From the NCBI GenBank assembly GCA_034506395.1, contig JAPDPQ010000021.1:1-64000 (forward strand): 64,000 bases of DNA. Reading direction: 5' to 3'. The translations under genes were made by a program, and so were the position numbers. The DNA is from a candidate division KSB1 bacterium (GTDB lineage Bacteria > Zhuqueibacterota > Zhuqueibacteria > Thermofontimicrobiales > Thermofontimicrobiaceae). This document shows, one piece after another, positions 55,520 to 64,000 of the stretch. The notes beneath the pieces are model-generated. The model had not been told where the DNA came from and did no database searches. It saw only the letters and a list, made by a program, of their open reading frames with translations. The first letter of the stretch is position 1. Every line of letters begins with the position of its first letter.

Positions 55520-56962
55520 TCAAAGGGTGCTGGAATTTTGACCCGACCAATGTTGCTGGCAACGTTCGCACTCATCGCGCTGACAAAACAATTTGTAGAG
55601 ATGGATTAATCCTTGTTGTTGCGCCGCTGTTGTAATAATCTGATTGAGGTTTTTTGCTCCACGGAACAACCGCTGGCTCATGGTCCGAATAATGGAATTG
55701 CTAGAAAACTTTGGATAATTCCGATAGAGCTTGACAATCGATTCTGACAATGTAGAGTCCGAAGTCTCAGCGGCATAAGCGAACAAAACTGGGAGCACGA
55801 TATTGATCACAATGTCTCGCGCGCGCTCTTTTCCGATGAGCGTGGAAAATTTTTCATCGCTTACCGAAGCATCTGTATCAATCACCCGATAATGATTGGC
55901 CCAATATCCTTCGGTGCGACAGATGAACAGCGCCTCTAATTGTTGGATGCGGTGCAGATCGGATTTAGCGCGAGCTTTCAAAATCCTTAGAATGGTCTCT
56001 AAAATGCCTTCTGGGGCGAATTTTTGGAGAATCATACTTGCGCCCGCCAACCGGCGCGTTGGAAAATTAGATGGTCGCATTCGAAAGAATTGCCATTCCT
56101 CTTGGCGCATTGGTTGGAAGCCCAAGCGAGTAGAGATTTCAGCCCAAACTTCTTCTAATTGTGTCACGTATGCTTTCGCGTCCTGATCCTTAATCTTTCG
56201 CCAATCGAAATATCGATCCTGACTGGGGAGGAGCCCCGCTGCTCCCAAGAGCAGCCCCAAGGCGCGCGATGCTGTATTCTGATGACGCGCAAGCTCTAAT
56301 TCTCGCTTGATGGCTTCATAGGGAATCATTTGCGCCAAGCGACGAAACGGGATCTGATTCTTTGAATAACCCAATGCCTCCATGAAACCAAGATACAATA
56401 TTTGATTCCAAGAGCTGGTTTCTCGTTGTTCGGCAAAGCGATCGGCTTTGTCGCGCAATCGTTTTAACGCGAAATGGTCGATCACACCCATTTTAAAATC
56501 GTCGGATTTTTCGTTCAGTTGACAGCGGGATGACTGCTTGGGGATGGACTGATAGAGATGGTACTGTTCCGCTAATTGTCGAACTTGATCCTCGCTAAGG
56601 TCCACAAACACCTGAACTGGTACTGGATGACGATCCAAACGGACTGCTGCATCTTTAAATTTGAGAGGACCAATGACCAAATGCATGATGACCTGGTTAT
56701 AGGCTGGATCTGCGTGGTGACTGTGCTGATACCAATCTTCTGCTGCACGATGGATCTCAAGGTCCCCCTGATAAAGTCGATCCCCTAATTTCACACTAAT
56801 GCCCTTGAAATCTGGGCCAGCATCGGTATTTTTCGTCCCTGTGGAAATGATAGTGACGGGTCGATCATGAATGTCTCTCAGCGGAATCGTGGAGAAATAA
56901 TTTTGTTCCCATAAATGAGCAATGAGATGCTCGGCGATGGGGCTGCGGTCATCAACCTGCAT
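55520..56962 (-). CDS. DUF2851 family protein
   Basis: The 480 residues match DUF2851 over the full length: SPIAEHLIAHLWEQ at the start, the motifs NTDAGPDFKGISVKLGDR, YQGDLEIHRAAEDWYQHSHHADPAYNQVIMHLV, LRDKADRF and FMRPSNFPTRRLAG-like RMRPSNFPTRRLAGAS; toward the end is a conserved helical part with YRNYPKFSSNSI. The protein ends with three cysteines in CQRDECERCQQHW, possibly zinc-binding. The function of DUF2851 is unknown; it is common in Bacteroidetes and related phyla. It is not clearly in an operon. Confidence 0.88.
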   Translation of the reverse strand: MQVDDRSPIAEHLIAHLWEQNYFSTIPLRDIHDRPVTIISTGTKNTDAGPDFKGISVKLGDRLYQGDLEIHRAAEDWYQHSHHADPAYNQVIMHLVIGPLKFKDAAVRLDRHPVPVQVFVDLSEDQVRQLAEQYHLYQSIPKQSSRCQLNEKSDDFKMGVIDHFALKRLRDKADRFAEQRETSSWNQILYLGFMEALGYSKNQIPFRRLAQMIPYEAIKRELELARHQNTASRALGLLLGAAGLLPSQDRYFDWRKIKDQDAKAYVTQLEEVWAEISTRLGFQPMRQEEWQFFRMRPSNFPTRRLAGASMILQKFAPEGILETILRILKARAKSDLHRIQQLEALFICRTEGYWANHYRVIDTDASVSDEKFSTLIGKERARDIVINIVLPVLFAYAAETSDSTLSESIVKLYRNYPKFSSNSIIRTMSQRLFRGAKNLNQIITTAAQQQGLIHLYKLFCQRDECERCQQHWSGQNSSTL

Positions 56963-57110
56963 AATGGCTTTCCTTGATAAACAAGAGAAGTCGATTATTC
57001 AAACGACGCGGTGCATTGCATCGATAGGCCCGATTGATGGTGGGCTGCCCATTTAAGGTCCGAGATGTCTAAAAGGACATGTTATCAACTGAAAAAGGAT
57101 CAGGGTGTTG

Positions 57111-58316
57111 TTATTCATTCTGAAGTGCGCCGGGCTGAGGGGCGATCAATTGTTGAACCATCAAACTATCGCCCCGCGACAACTCTCTCCCCCAAATATA
57201 TCCGCGATCATCAATGATGTTAATTGAATTGAGTGGCTGAGAGAATTCTTTTAAATGGTCAAGGATAAGATTGGCGCGACGGCCCCGGAGCACTTTTGGC
57301 TGAAATGCAACCTCATAATTATCGACGCTGACTGGGATAATTTTGGCAAATAGCAGGCCCTTTTTGGTGAGATGAACTTTCAGGATCATGCTTTCGGTCG
57401 AACGCCGACTATAGGACGAAAAACTGAAATTGCCCAAAGAGTAGGCGATCAACCGATTTTTATAAATCTCCAGTCCCTGTAATACGTGGGGATGATGTCC
57501 AATCACCAAGTCGGCCCCACAATCGATGGCTAAATGGGCGAAGTGTTTTTGATAATCCTTGGGATAATTGCTCCCCTCAGCTCCCCAATGGAAGGTCACC
57601 ACGATCAGATCGGCCAGTGAATTGGCATGAGCGATATTGGCAGGCAAATTTCTGGGATAATTGGTGCCGCCGCTGGTTGGAGTGGCCCAAAATTCTTCTG
57701 GGAAGGTCAGCGAATACCCCAGAAATGCCACGCGATAACCATTACGTTCGATGATAGTTGGCCGTTGCGCCTGCTCCAGGCTGAGCCCAGCGCCGCAATA
57801 GGCCAAACCGATCGAGTCGAGCACTTGTAAGGTGCTCTTCAAGCCTTCCATCCCATAATCAAGAATGTGATTGTTGGCCAATGTGACGACATCGAACCCG
57901 GCATGGATCAGGCTCGGTGCGAATTTGGGTGGCACTTTGAAATTGAAGGTCTTCTCGAATTTCGTGCCAGTCTCGGTGAACGGTGCTTCTAAGTTGCCAA
58001 AAGCAATATCTGCTGCCAAGAGAACCGATCGGGTGCTATCGAACGGATAATCCAGGCCGTGTATATGAATGTACTGACTGGTGTAATTGGCCAGCATGAT
58101 GTCGCCCACTGCCGCGATTGAGACAGCCGATGAAAAGTTTCGGACCTCTAAAGGCATCCGTCGCGAGGCTGTCGTATCGGATAACAATGCGAGCGGACCT
58201 TTTTCATCATGATTCGATCGGTGATTTAATTGCTTTTGCCGAGTGCAGCCGATTATTGAACATCCGATCAAGAACAACAAGACTATGAAGGCTTTGTTCT
58301 GTATGTGGGATCGCAA
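57111..58316 (-). CDS. CapA-family lipoprotein (poly-gamma-glutamate synthesis type)
   Basis: This 401-residue metallophosphatase-like protein (CapA/PgsA family) begins with a lipoprotein signal (FIVLLFLIGCSIIGC). Motifs: AAVGDIMLANYTSQYI, FGNLEAPFTETG, VTLANNHILDYGMEGL, VVTFHWGAEG and LVIGHHPHVLQGLEIY, matching the family's metal site. CapA proteins take part in polyglutamate capsule synthesis or related envelope roles; no CapB/CapC is nearby, so the function is open. The TTG start has AAGGA upstream, overlapping the end of the coiled-coil gene that stops 5 bp before it. Confidence 0.9.
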   Translation of the reverse strand: MRSHIQNKAFIVLLFLIGCSIIGCTRQKQLNHRSNHDEKGPLALLSDTTASRRMPLEVRNFSSAVSIAAVGDIMLANYTSQYIHIHGLDYPFDSTRSVLLAADIAFGNLEAPFTETGTKFEKTFNFKVPPKFAPSLIHAGFDVVTLANNHILDYGMEGLKSTLQVLDSIGLAYCGAGLSLEQAQRPTIIERNGYRVAFLGYSLTFPEEFWATPTSGGTNYPRNLPANIAHANSLADLIVVTFHWGAEGSNYPKDYQKHFAHLAIDCGADLVIGHHPHVLQGLEIYKNRLIAYSLGNFSFSSYSRRSTESMILKVHLTKKGLLFAKIIPVSVDNYEVAFQPKVLRGRRANLILDHLKEFSQPLNSINIIDDRGYIWGRELSRGDSLMVQQLIAPQPGALQNE

Positions 58317-58321
58317 AGAAG

Positions 58322-58687
58322 TTATCCTTTATATTCGCTTTCATCTATTGTAACATCGACTTCTTCAGGTTTTTTCCCAGATGCTTTGGCATATTCTTCT
58401 CTGACGCGCTCCAGTTCTTCCTTTTTCTCCTGCAATTGCTTATTCAAAGATTTGACATCTTCAATGAGTTTCTGCACTTCCTCATTAGCCGCCACTTTCG
58501 GGTTGTTTTGCTCAACGATCAATTGGTAAGTTTTCGCACCCAATTCGTTGAACTTTTTGTCAATATCCCGTTTGATGCCAATGATATCGACCTTGATTTT
58601 GCCGATTTTGGTGTATTCATCCGTCTTTCGGGCGATGGTTGTGATCCCCCTTTTCAAAACGTTGCTCAGGTCATCTATAAATCCCAT
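58322..58687 (-). CDS. Small coiled-coil protein preceding capA-like gene
   Basis: The 121-residue protein has no known domain that I recognise. N-terminal residues 1-50 are helical (FIDDLSNVLKRGITTIARKTDEYTKIG, split by a turn), residues about 65-105 are an unbroken charged coiled coil (VQKLIEDVKSLNKQLQEKKEELE), and the tail is acidic (KKPEEVDVTIDE). No signal peptide or membrane helix is present. It lies 5 bp before the CapA-like gene in the same operon. It may be a cytosolic scaffold; this is speculation. Confidence 0.7.
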   Translation of the reverse strand: MGFIDDLSNVLKRGITTIARKTDEYTKIGKIKVDIIGIKRDIDKKFNELGAKTYQLIVEQNNPKVAANEEVQKLIEDVKSLNKQLQEKKEELERVREEYAKASGKKPEEVDVTIDESEYKG

Positions 58688-58918
58688 AGAAAACTCCTGT
58701 TATTAAAGTTGATGGTTCAATTTTGACGGGTTAAATTTAAAGATTAATTCATAAAATGTCAAGCTAAAAAATCTATCCCTTTTTCGACGAACAAGCAGGG
58801 GTTTCAGATCAGTAACCCCGTCGCTTTGAAATCGATTATAAAATCGATGCCGTTTCAAATTTGATCCGTCGATCGTTATCGGACTTTTTGTCCATCAAAA
58901 TGAACGCAGACGAGGCTC

Positions 58919-59746
58919 TTAAAACACGACGAAACGAAGGTAAAGATAAATCAGCGGAGCCATGAACAAAGGGGCATCAAAGCGATCCAGAAAACCGCCG
59001 TGACCTGGTAGAATCCCGGACGTGTCTTTCACTCCAGCATCTCGTTTGAAAACCGATTCGACCAAGTCGCCGATTTGGCTCATAACACCGACCAGGAGGC
59101 CAATAACCAGGCTATGAATCAGATGGAACTCTTTAATGAGAAGCTGATGGCAGACATAAGCGGTTATGATCGCGAAGATGAATCCGGCCACAGCGCCTTC
59201 GATGGTCTTGTGCGGACTGATACGCTGGTAAAGCTTATGTCGCCCCCAGGCCGATCCAATGAAGTAAGCGGCGGTATCGCAGATCCAAATGGTAATTAGC
59301 ATCAATAGGATCCATCGACCACCAGCGGCATATTCAACTCCCAATGAACGCGGCAACTCTCGGATCAGAATATTGAATCCAAAAAATATGCTGGGATAGA
59401 AAAATCCCCAGGTTGTTGCAGCGATATTATAGGTCGCTGAACCATGATTGCGAAACAATTCAATAAGCAAGGTGACATAGAACAGTCCCGCGATGATGAG
59501 CCAGAGCGTGTCGATCCCAAAATAGAAGAAAGAAAGAGTGATTAGCACCGTTCCGATCGATCCTAACCACTTGAGAGGATGCATCTGTTTTCGCTCTGTC
59601 AATTGGTAAAATTCGTATTGTGCAAGAAGATTAATGAGCAGTACCAGTCCTACAAATGGTAAACCGCCCAAGAGAGTTAAGGTAACGATGATCGGGATGC
59701 CAAAAATGGCCACTAGAACCCGATAGCCTAATTTTTTGAACGACAA
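58919..59746 (-). CDS. cdsA: Phosphatidate cytidylyltransferase
   Basis: This 275-residue membrane enzyme makes CDP-diacylglycerol from phosphatidate and CTP, feeding pssA. The family signature is SVFKRDAGVKDTSGILPGHGGFLDRFDAPLFMAP (S-x3-R-x-D-x1-2-K-D), split here as SVFKRDAGVKDTSG and GHGGFLDRFDAP. ISPHKTIEGAVAGF and WICDTAAYFIGSAWGRHK are also conserved. About eight hydrophobic helices fill the chain. It is monocistronic as far as seen. Confidence 0.95.
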   Translation of the reverse strand: MSFKKLGYRVLVAIFGIPIIVTLTLLGGLPFVGLVLLINLLAQYEFYQLTERKQMHPLKWLGSIGTVLITLSFFYFGIDTLWLIIAGLFYVTLLIELFRNHGSATYNIAATTWGFFYPSIFFGFNILIRELPRSLGVEYAAGGRWILLMLITIWICDTAAYFIGSAWGRHKLYQRISPHKTIEGAVAGFIFAIITAYVCHQLLIKEFHLIHSLVIGLLVGVMSQIGDLVESVFKRDAGVKDTSGILPGHGGFLDRFDAPLFMAPLIYLYLRFVVF

Positions 59747-59859
59747 ATGATAACTCCCTTTAAAAGTTCATGAATGAATGGGTGGTGTTGGAGCAAAACA
59801 TTTATTTAGTCAGCCTCTAAAATTGATACACATGGCTATGGAGCTCGTTCGAATTTGAA

Positions 59860-60468
59860 CTATTTGTTCTGTTCAGGGAGAGATAGGACTTCGATTGCCA
59901 CCTGGACGATGCCGGCAGAGATCATGTCCAGTTTTTGAGCTGCGGCGTAGGATAAATCGATGATGCGTGATTTCTCCTTTGGTCCTCGGTCGTTAATTCG
60001 AACGACAACTGACTCGTTATTGAACAAGTTGGTCACCCGCACGATGGTACCAAACGGCAACGAAGGATGGGCGGCTGTTAATTGATATGGGTCATAACGC
60101 TCACCACTGGCGGTTTTGTTGCCCTTCATGCTCATGGAATAATAAGAAGCATACCCAGTTTCAAATTTCTTTTGATGGAGTTGGAGCGGCTTCCCAGGGC
60201 GTTCGGACATCTGATCTTCAAAATCGAGCAAGATAATACCATCCATCGCATCGAAATTTCGGACCTGCTCCTGCGCTTTCACTTTTTGCTTCCGAGATTT
60301 TTCTTGTACCTCAACCGAGGCTGCTTTTGCCTCCTTCGCCTGCCGTTGCTCCTCCCGCTCATCAATAAAAACGATTCCATCGATCTCTTGAGGTTGTTGA
60401 CGATATGGCATCAATCTGGAGCAGCTCAAAAAAGACAAAACAACTATTAATCCGAGCAATTGTTTCAT
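59860..60468 (-). CDS. rlpA: Septal ring lytic transglycosylase RlpA-family lipoprotein
   Basis: This protein of about 202 residues has a lipoprotein signal (MKQLLGLIVVLSFLSC, Cys16). A charged linker (about 25-105, lysine- and glutamine-rich) leads to a double-psi beta-barrel domain: TGYASYYS, NKTASGERYDPYQLTAAHPSLPFGT, VVVRINDRGP and IIDLSYAAAQKLDM. RlpA enzymes cut naked glycan strands at the septum. The ATG at 60468 with GAGGT upstream is preferred to a start 13 residues earlier. A C-terminal SPOR domain, present in P. aeruginosa RlpA, is missing. Confidence 0.9.
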   Translation of the reverse strand: MKQLLGLIVVLSFLSCSRLMPYRQQPQEIDGIVFIDEREEQRQAKEAKAASVEVQEKSRKQKVKAQEQVRNFDAMDGIILLDFEDQMSERPGKPLQLHQKKFETGYASYYSMSMKGNKTASGERYDPYQLTAAHPSLPFGTIVRVTNLFNNESVVVRINDRGPKEKSRIIDLSYAAAQKLDMISAGIVQVAIEVLSLPEQNK

Positions 60469-60621
60469 CGATTGCACCTCATTATCGCATTTCTGACAAC
60501 GTGGCAACTATCGGATGAAGAAAGGCCTTCTGCATATACCGAAGTGACGAATTTATCTTCATGGTTAGTCATTTCGCTGATTGAAAACTTAGCTTCCATT
60601 TCAAATGGAAACTGCGAACCA

Positions 60622-61542
60622 TCAGCATTGTTGCAATTGGATGCTGCCAATGAGCTCGTTCATTTTGTGGATCTGATGCTGTTCGACGTACTTTTCCAAC
60701 TCAGTAACCAATCGCGCTCCGATATCGGGATCGACGAAGTTGGCGGTTCCAATTTGTACTGCCGTTGCGCCAGTGATCAGAAATTCCAGTACATCATGCA
60801 GATGCATGATTCCCCCGATGCCGATCACAGGGATCTTTACGGCGCGCACCACTTCAAATACCTTGGCAATAGCAATTGGTTTGATCGCCGGGCCGGAGAG
60901 CCCACCCGTAATCGTCGCTAATTTGGGTCGGCGCGTTTGGATGTCCACGGCCATTCCGACTAGGGTATTGATTACGGATAAGGCGTCGGCCCCAGCAGAT
61001 TCGGCTGAGATGGCAATTTCGCTGATCGATGTCACATTAGGGCTCAACTTGACGATCAGGCAGCGATCGGTCTCTTGCCGTGCCAATCGGGTGACGGAGG
61101 CTGTGATGTGTGGATCGGCGCTAAAGGCCATTCCTCCCTCTTTGACATTGGGACAAGAGACATTTAATTCATAACCATTCACCCCACCAGCAGCCTCGAT
61201 CTCCGCCACCACGCGGGCAAAATCCTCCACAGTTTTGCCTGCTACATTGACGATCACAGCGCAGGTCAGTTGTTTTAAAAATGGGAGCTTGTCAGAAATA
61301 AATTTTTTGACGCCCACATTGGCCAGGCCAATGGAATTGAGCATGCCACCGCAGGTTTCTGCAATTCGGGGCCCTGGGTTTCCTGGTCGCGGAGTTAATG
61401 AAACAGCCTTGGTAACTAAGCCGCCCAATCGATTTAAATCATAAAATGAGGCATATTCCTCGCCATATCCGAAAGTGCCAGAGGCGGTCAAAATCGGGTT
61501 GCGCAGCGTCAACGGGCCTAATTTTACAGAAAGATCACTCAC
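60622..61542 (-). CDS. pyrD: Dihydroorotate dehydrogenase B, catalytic subunit
   Basis: This 306-residue class 1B FMN enzyme oxidises dihydroorotate to orotate. Catalytic Cys130 lies in NVSCPNVKEGG. Other motifs: NPILTASGTFGYGEEY, VTKAVSLTPRPGNPGPRI, IVKLSPNVTSI, GGLSGPAIKPIA and IPVIGIGGIMH. The start is GTG and overlaps the end of pyrK by 8 bp, fitting translational coupling in a heterotetrameric PyrD/PyrK enzyme that uses NAD+. Confidence 0.96.
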   Translation of the reverse strand: MSDLSVKLGPLTLRNPILTASGTFGYGEEYASFYDLNRLGGLVTKAVSLTPRPGNPGPRIAETCGGMLNSIGLANVGVKKFISDKLPFLKQLTCAVIVNVAGKTVEDFARVVAEIEAAGGVNGYELNVSCPNVKEGGMAFSADPHITASVTRLARQETDRCLIVKLSPNVTSISEIAISAESAGADALSVINTLVGMAVDIQTRRPKLATITGGLSGPAIKPIAIAKVFEVVRAVKIPVIGIGGIMHLHDVLEFLITGATAVQIGTANFVDPDIGARLVTELEKYVEQHQIHKMNELIGSIQLQQC

Positions 61543-62365
61543 TAAAATCGATCTCGTTTATATTAAAGACTGGACCATCTTTGCAAACATATTTATAAGG
61601 ATTCAACGGGTCATTGGAGTCGACCACGCATCCCAAGCACGCTCCAAAGCCGCAGGCCATCATGGTTTCCAATGATACTTGGCATGTCCAGCCAAGCCGG
61701 GCCGCCAAAGGTTGCAGCTGTCTGAACATGGGATTCGGTCCGCAGGCGTAGATCACCGGGGCAGGGGATTGAATTTGATGTCGCTGCTGAGAAAACAAAT
61801 CGATCACTGTGCCTTTGAAACCTCGGGAACCGTCATCAGTAGCGAGGAGGTAAGGGATCTCGAGCTCAGCAAAATCTTCTAGGCAGCAAATGTTCGAATG
61901 GGATTTATTCCCATAAAACAACTTGGTTGATATGTTTCGCTGGTGAAGCATTTGAGCAAGAAATAACAGCGGCGCAATGCCTAATCCCCCAGCTAGAAGA
62001 ATTGCCTCGCTGCATCCTCTTGGGATCGAAAATCGGTTGCCCAGAGGACCTAGAATCGAAATTGAATCGCCGACCTCATATTGCGCCAAGCGAGCCGTTC
62101 CTTGACCAATCACTTGTACCAGAATCTCAAACCAAAGTCCCTTGGGGTCTACGCGGTGCACGCTGAATGGACGCCGCAACAAAGGGATATACTGCTCCGA
62201 AACTTTAATATTGACAAACTGGCCGGGCTGAAACAAGGGCGATAGCAATTCGCTTTCAAAACGCAAGCGCACAATGTGCGGCGCAAGCCAGGTTTTGTTG
62301 ACGATCGGACAATTGAGCGATTGAGGAGATGTGTGAGCAGGGGCATCGATGCGCTTATCAAACAT
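61535..62365 (-). CDS. pyrK: Dihydroorotate dehydrogenase B, electron transfer subunit
   Basis: This 276-residue flavoprotein moves electrons from PyrD to NAD+. The FAD-binding motif LRRPFSVHR and NAD-domain loop LLAGGLGIAPLLFL are visible. A [2Fe-2S] cluster is bound by Cys238, Cys243, Cys246 and Cys261 (ACGFGACLGCVV ... YVCKDGPVF). pyrK precedes pyrD, as in Firmicutes. Only 6 bp separate it from the TPR gene upstream. Confidence 0.95.
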   Translation of the reverse strand: MFDKRIDAPAHTSPQSLNCPIVNKTWLAPHIVRLRFESELLSPLFQPGQFVNIKVSEQYIPLLRRPFSVHRVDPKGLWFEILVQVIGQGTARLAQYEVGDSISILGPLGNRFSIPRGCSEAILLAGGLGIAPLLFLAQMLHQRNISTKLFYGNKSHSNICCLEDFAELEIPYLLATDDGSRGFKGTVIDLFSQQRHQIQSPAPVIYACGPNPMFRQLQPLAARLGWTCQVSLETMMACGFGACLGCVVDSNDPLNPYKYVCKDGPVFNINEIDFSE

Positions 62366-62371
62366 AGTTCC

Positions 62372-64000
62372 CTACCATCGTCGCGGTGATTTTCTTCGGG
62401 GATCGTTCTTTTCCATCTCCTGACGTAACAGCCTGCGATACTGTTCGCGATCACTGAGGGCACTGTCTGCCAACTGTGTGGAATCACTGGTCGCCTTTTT
62501 CGCTAAAGCGCTCGCATCCACCACGGACTCGTCTTTTTTAATCTGGCTTGAAGATGTCCGCGATTTGATTACCTCGTCCACTTTAGGCTTCACCCGTTTA
62601 GCATATGGAGAAGTCGGATAATCGCTCACCAAATGCTGATAAATTTCAAACGCCTTATCGAAATGCTGTATGTCATGTTCATAAATATAACCCATGGCCA
62701 TCAATGCCTTGGGTGCGTATTCCGAACCTGGCGCCTGCTCATAGATCGATTGGAATGTATCCAGTGCTTCCTGATATTGGCGTCGATCCAAATAAGCTTG
62801 TTCAGCCAACGCATATTTAGTTGCCAGGGCAGCGTTCGGATCCACTATCGAAATTGTCTTGATTTTCTTTCGCGCTTTTTGAGCTAAAGGATCATCGGGA
62901 TATTGGGCAATCAGCCGTTGATAGACGGAATCGGCCAACAAGGTATCCTGTTTGAACTTTTCGCAGATATAACCAATCGAAAACAGAGTCCTGGGGATCA
63001 CCTGACGCGATGTGTCCATTTCCAGAATATCGATATATTCTTTCAAGGCGGAATCAGGTTGGGAGAATTCAAACAAATAGAGCTCTGCAAGCGCCAATTT
63101 GGCTTTCACTAATTCCTGAAATGCGGTCCCTTGTTGTTCAGTTTTGCCAGTCGCCCCTTTTGATTGATAAAATTGCTCGTAGAGCAATTTATTTTTAGTG
63201 TACTGAGCGTAATATCGATCATACATTGGGTACAGCGAATCGGCGACATAACTTTGGAGATAATTCAAAGGAATGCGTAAAGATTGAGCAACTAAACTAT
63301 CTAACAAGGTGGGTTCTACCACTGGTTTTCGCTTTGGGTTTAATGGATCCGTGGTAATAATTTTCTCACCAAATCGATCATAATGCTTGCCATAATATTT
63401 TTCATAAATCGGAATTAATTTATGTTGGGCGACTGTAAGCGAGTCCAGCGGGATAAACAGGGCGGTAGCAACAAGCGTATCTAATTTGGTATGGGATAGC
63501 TTCGGAAGTTCTTCGCTGTTCAGATCATATTTATCCAGTATAGCAGCGATCGAATCTCCTCGGGCCATGCTTTTCTGCTGGGCTAAGATAGTGGCGCGCA
63601 AACTTAGCATCTGCTGAATGTTCTTACTGATGGTCCTTGCCTCTGGGATGATCTCGGCGCTGGCATTTTCGAGAATGGCTTTGTCGAAAAATTCTTTGGC
63701 TTGTTCATAATTGCCGTCTCGGTCCTGGTAAATTTTCCCCAAAAAATAATATGCAGTGGCCGCCTCTTCGGTTTTCGGATGACGCGAGATGATGTCCAGA
63801 TACCATTCAATCGCGTGATCGAATTCCCCTTTCAGACGATAACAATGACCGATCTCCAGGCGGCAAACTGGCCAGTTCTCTTCATTCACCACATCCCCGA
63901 GCAAGTTATTGAAGATCTTTATGGCATCATCAAAGCTTTTCATTTCTTTCAGCGCCAAGCCGGCTCGAAACATGGCGTTGAACTCAAATTTGGAATCGGG
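62372..64000 (-). CDS. TPR-repeat protein with an internal tyrosine-rich duplication (N-terminus cut off)
   Basis: This frame is open to the window edge (at least 542 residues), so the start lies beyond 64000. The visible part has TPR-like repeats (residues about 20-95, 310-360 and 395-470: RLEIGHCYRLKGEFDHAIEWYL, YFLGKIYQDRDGNYEQAKEFF, LMAMGYIYEHDIQHFDKAFEIYQ). Residues about 150-270 carry two copies of a module of about 60-70 residues: TLVATALFIPLDSL ... IPIYEKYYGKHYDRF and SLVAQSLRIPLNYL ... YPMYDRYYAQYTKNK. The C-terminus is charged (KNDPRRKSPRRW). It resembles outer-membrane-assembly TPR lipoproteins of the FCB group, but the membrane signal is not seen. Confidence 0.8.
   Translation of the reverse strand, partial: PDSKFEFNAMFRAGLALKEMKSFDDAIKIFNNLLGDVVNEENWPVCRLEIGHCYRLKGEFDHAIEWYLDIISRHPKTEEAATAYYFLGKIYQDRDGNYEQAKEFFDKAILENASAEIIPEARTISKNIQQMLSLRATILAQQKSMARGDSIAAILDKYDLNSEELPKLSHTKLDTLVATALFIPLDSLTVAQHKLIPIYEKYYGKHYDRFGEKIITTDPLNPKRKPVVEPTLLDSLVAQSLRIPLNYLQSYVADSLYPMYDRYYAQYTKNKLLYEQFYQSKGATGKTEQQGTAFQELVKAKLALAELYLFEFSQPDSALKEYIDILEMDTSRQVIPRTLFSIGYICEKFKQDTLLADSVYQRLIAQYPDDPLAQKARKKIKTISIVDPNAALATKYALAEQAYLDRRQYQEALDTFQSIYEQAPGSEYAPKALMAMGYIYEHDIQHFDKAFEIYQHLVSDYPTSPYAKRVKPKVDEVIKSRTSSSQIKKDESVVDASALAKKATSDSTQLADSALSDREQYRRLLRQEMEKNDPRRKSPRRW

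Noticed and set aside
1-64000. CRISPR array, integrase, transposase or phage genes
   Set aside because: No regularly spaced direct repeats and no recombinase or phage structural motifs were seen in any frame.

Overview
The window looks like the chromosome of an uncultured, Gram-negative, diderm bacterium of the FCB superphylum (KSB1/Zhuqueibacterota-, Calditrichota- or Ignavibacteriota-like; the sequence alone does not settle which). Evidence for this: a PorV-type outer-membrane protein together with a large secreted protein that ends in a type IX secretion (T9SS)-like sorting domain, a TonB-dependent receptor, two tandem DUF5683-type proteins, DUF4321 and DUF2851 proteins, many lipoproteins and beta-barrels, and moderate GC content. 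No phage, integrase, transposase or CRISPR array was seen.

Layout. 1-16.9 kb, all minus strand: TPR protein and TonB receptor, deoxynucleoside kinase, L-aspartate oxidase, SpoIID-like protein, a PTS IIA / rRNA methyltransferase / CPBP protease operon, a DUF355 adenosine-specific kinase, tRNA-Val(CAC), a Tat-type LD-carboxypeptidase, RidA and a soluble PAS-GAF histidine kinase. 17.2-18.7 kb, plus strand: an outer-membrane barrel and a lipoprotein with a CxxCH motif. 19.2-29.7 kb, minus: thioredoxin reductase, two paralogous DUF5683-like proteins, a 1025-residue metallopeptidase-propeller-barrel chimera, a 1074-residue M6-like protein whose zinc site is destroyed, and PorV. 30-46.3 kb, minus: housekeeping genes, namely glycine cleavage (gcvH, gcvPA), acetyl-CoA carboxylase (accB, accC), GatA/GatB, two TatA, phosphatidylserine synthase and decarboxylase, purC, purB, an HtrA protease, fructose-6-phosphate aldolase/transaldolase, truA and ecfT. 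46.6-55.3 kb, plus: OPT transporter, a truncated AAA ATPase, an orphan PqqD-like protein, two NfeD proteins, flotillin FloA, an unknown membrane-anchored protein and an M29-like peptidase. 55.5-64 kb, minus: DUF2851, CapA, a coiled-coil protein, cdsA, rlpA, pyrD/pyrK and a TPR protein cut by the window edge.

How the genes work together. Phospholipid synthesis is well represented (cdsA, pssA, psd, accB/accC). De novo purine and pyrimidine steps (purC, purB, pyrD, pyrK) and NAD synthesis (nadB) are scattered rather than grouped. Envelope biogenesis and surface export dominate the accessory content. The 19-30 kb block (disulfide redox, tandem DUF5683, protease-barrel chimera, pseudo-M6 T9SS-type cargo, PorV) and the CxxCH lipoprotein/barrel pair at 17-18.7 kb are the least ordinary parts. 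Several genes start at TTG or GTG codons that have a well-placed Shine-Dalgarno sequence. Three copies of an imperfect inverted-repeat element lie in intergenic gaps.
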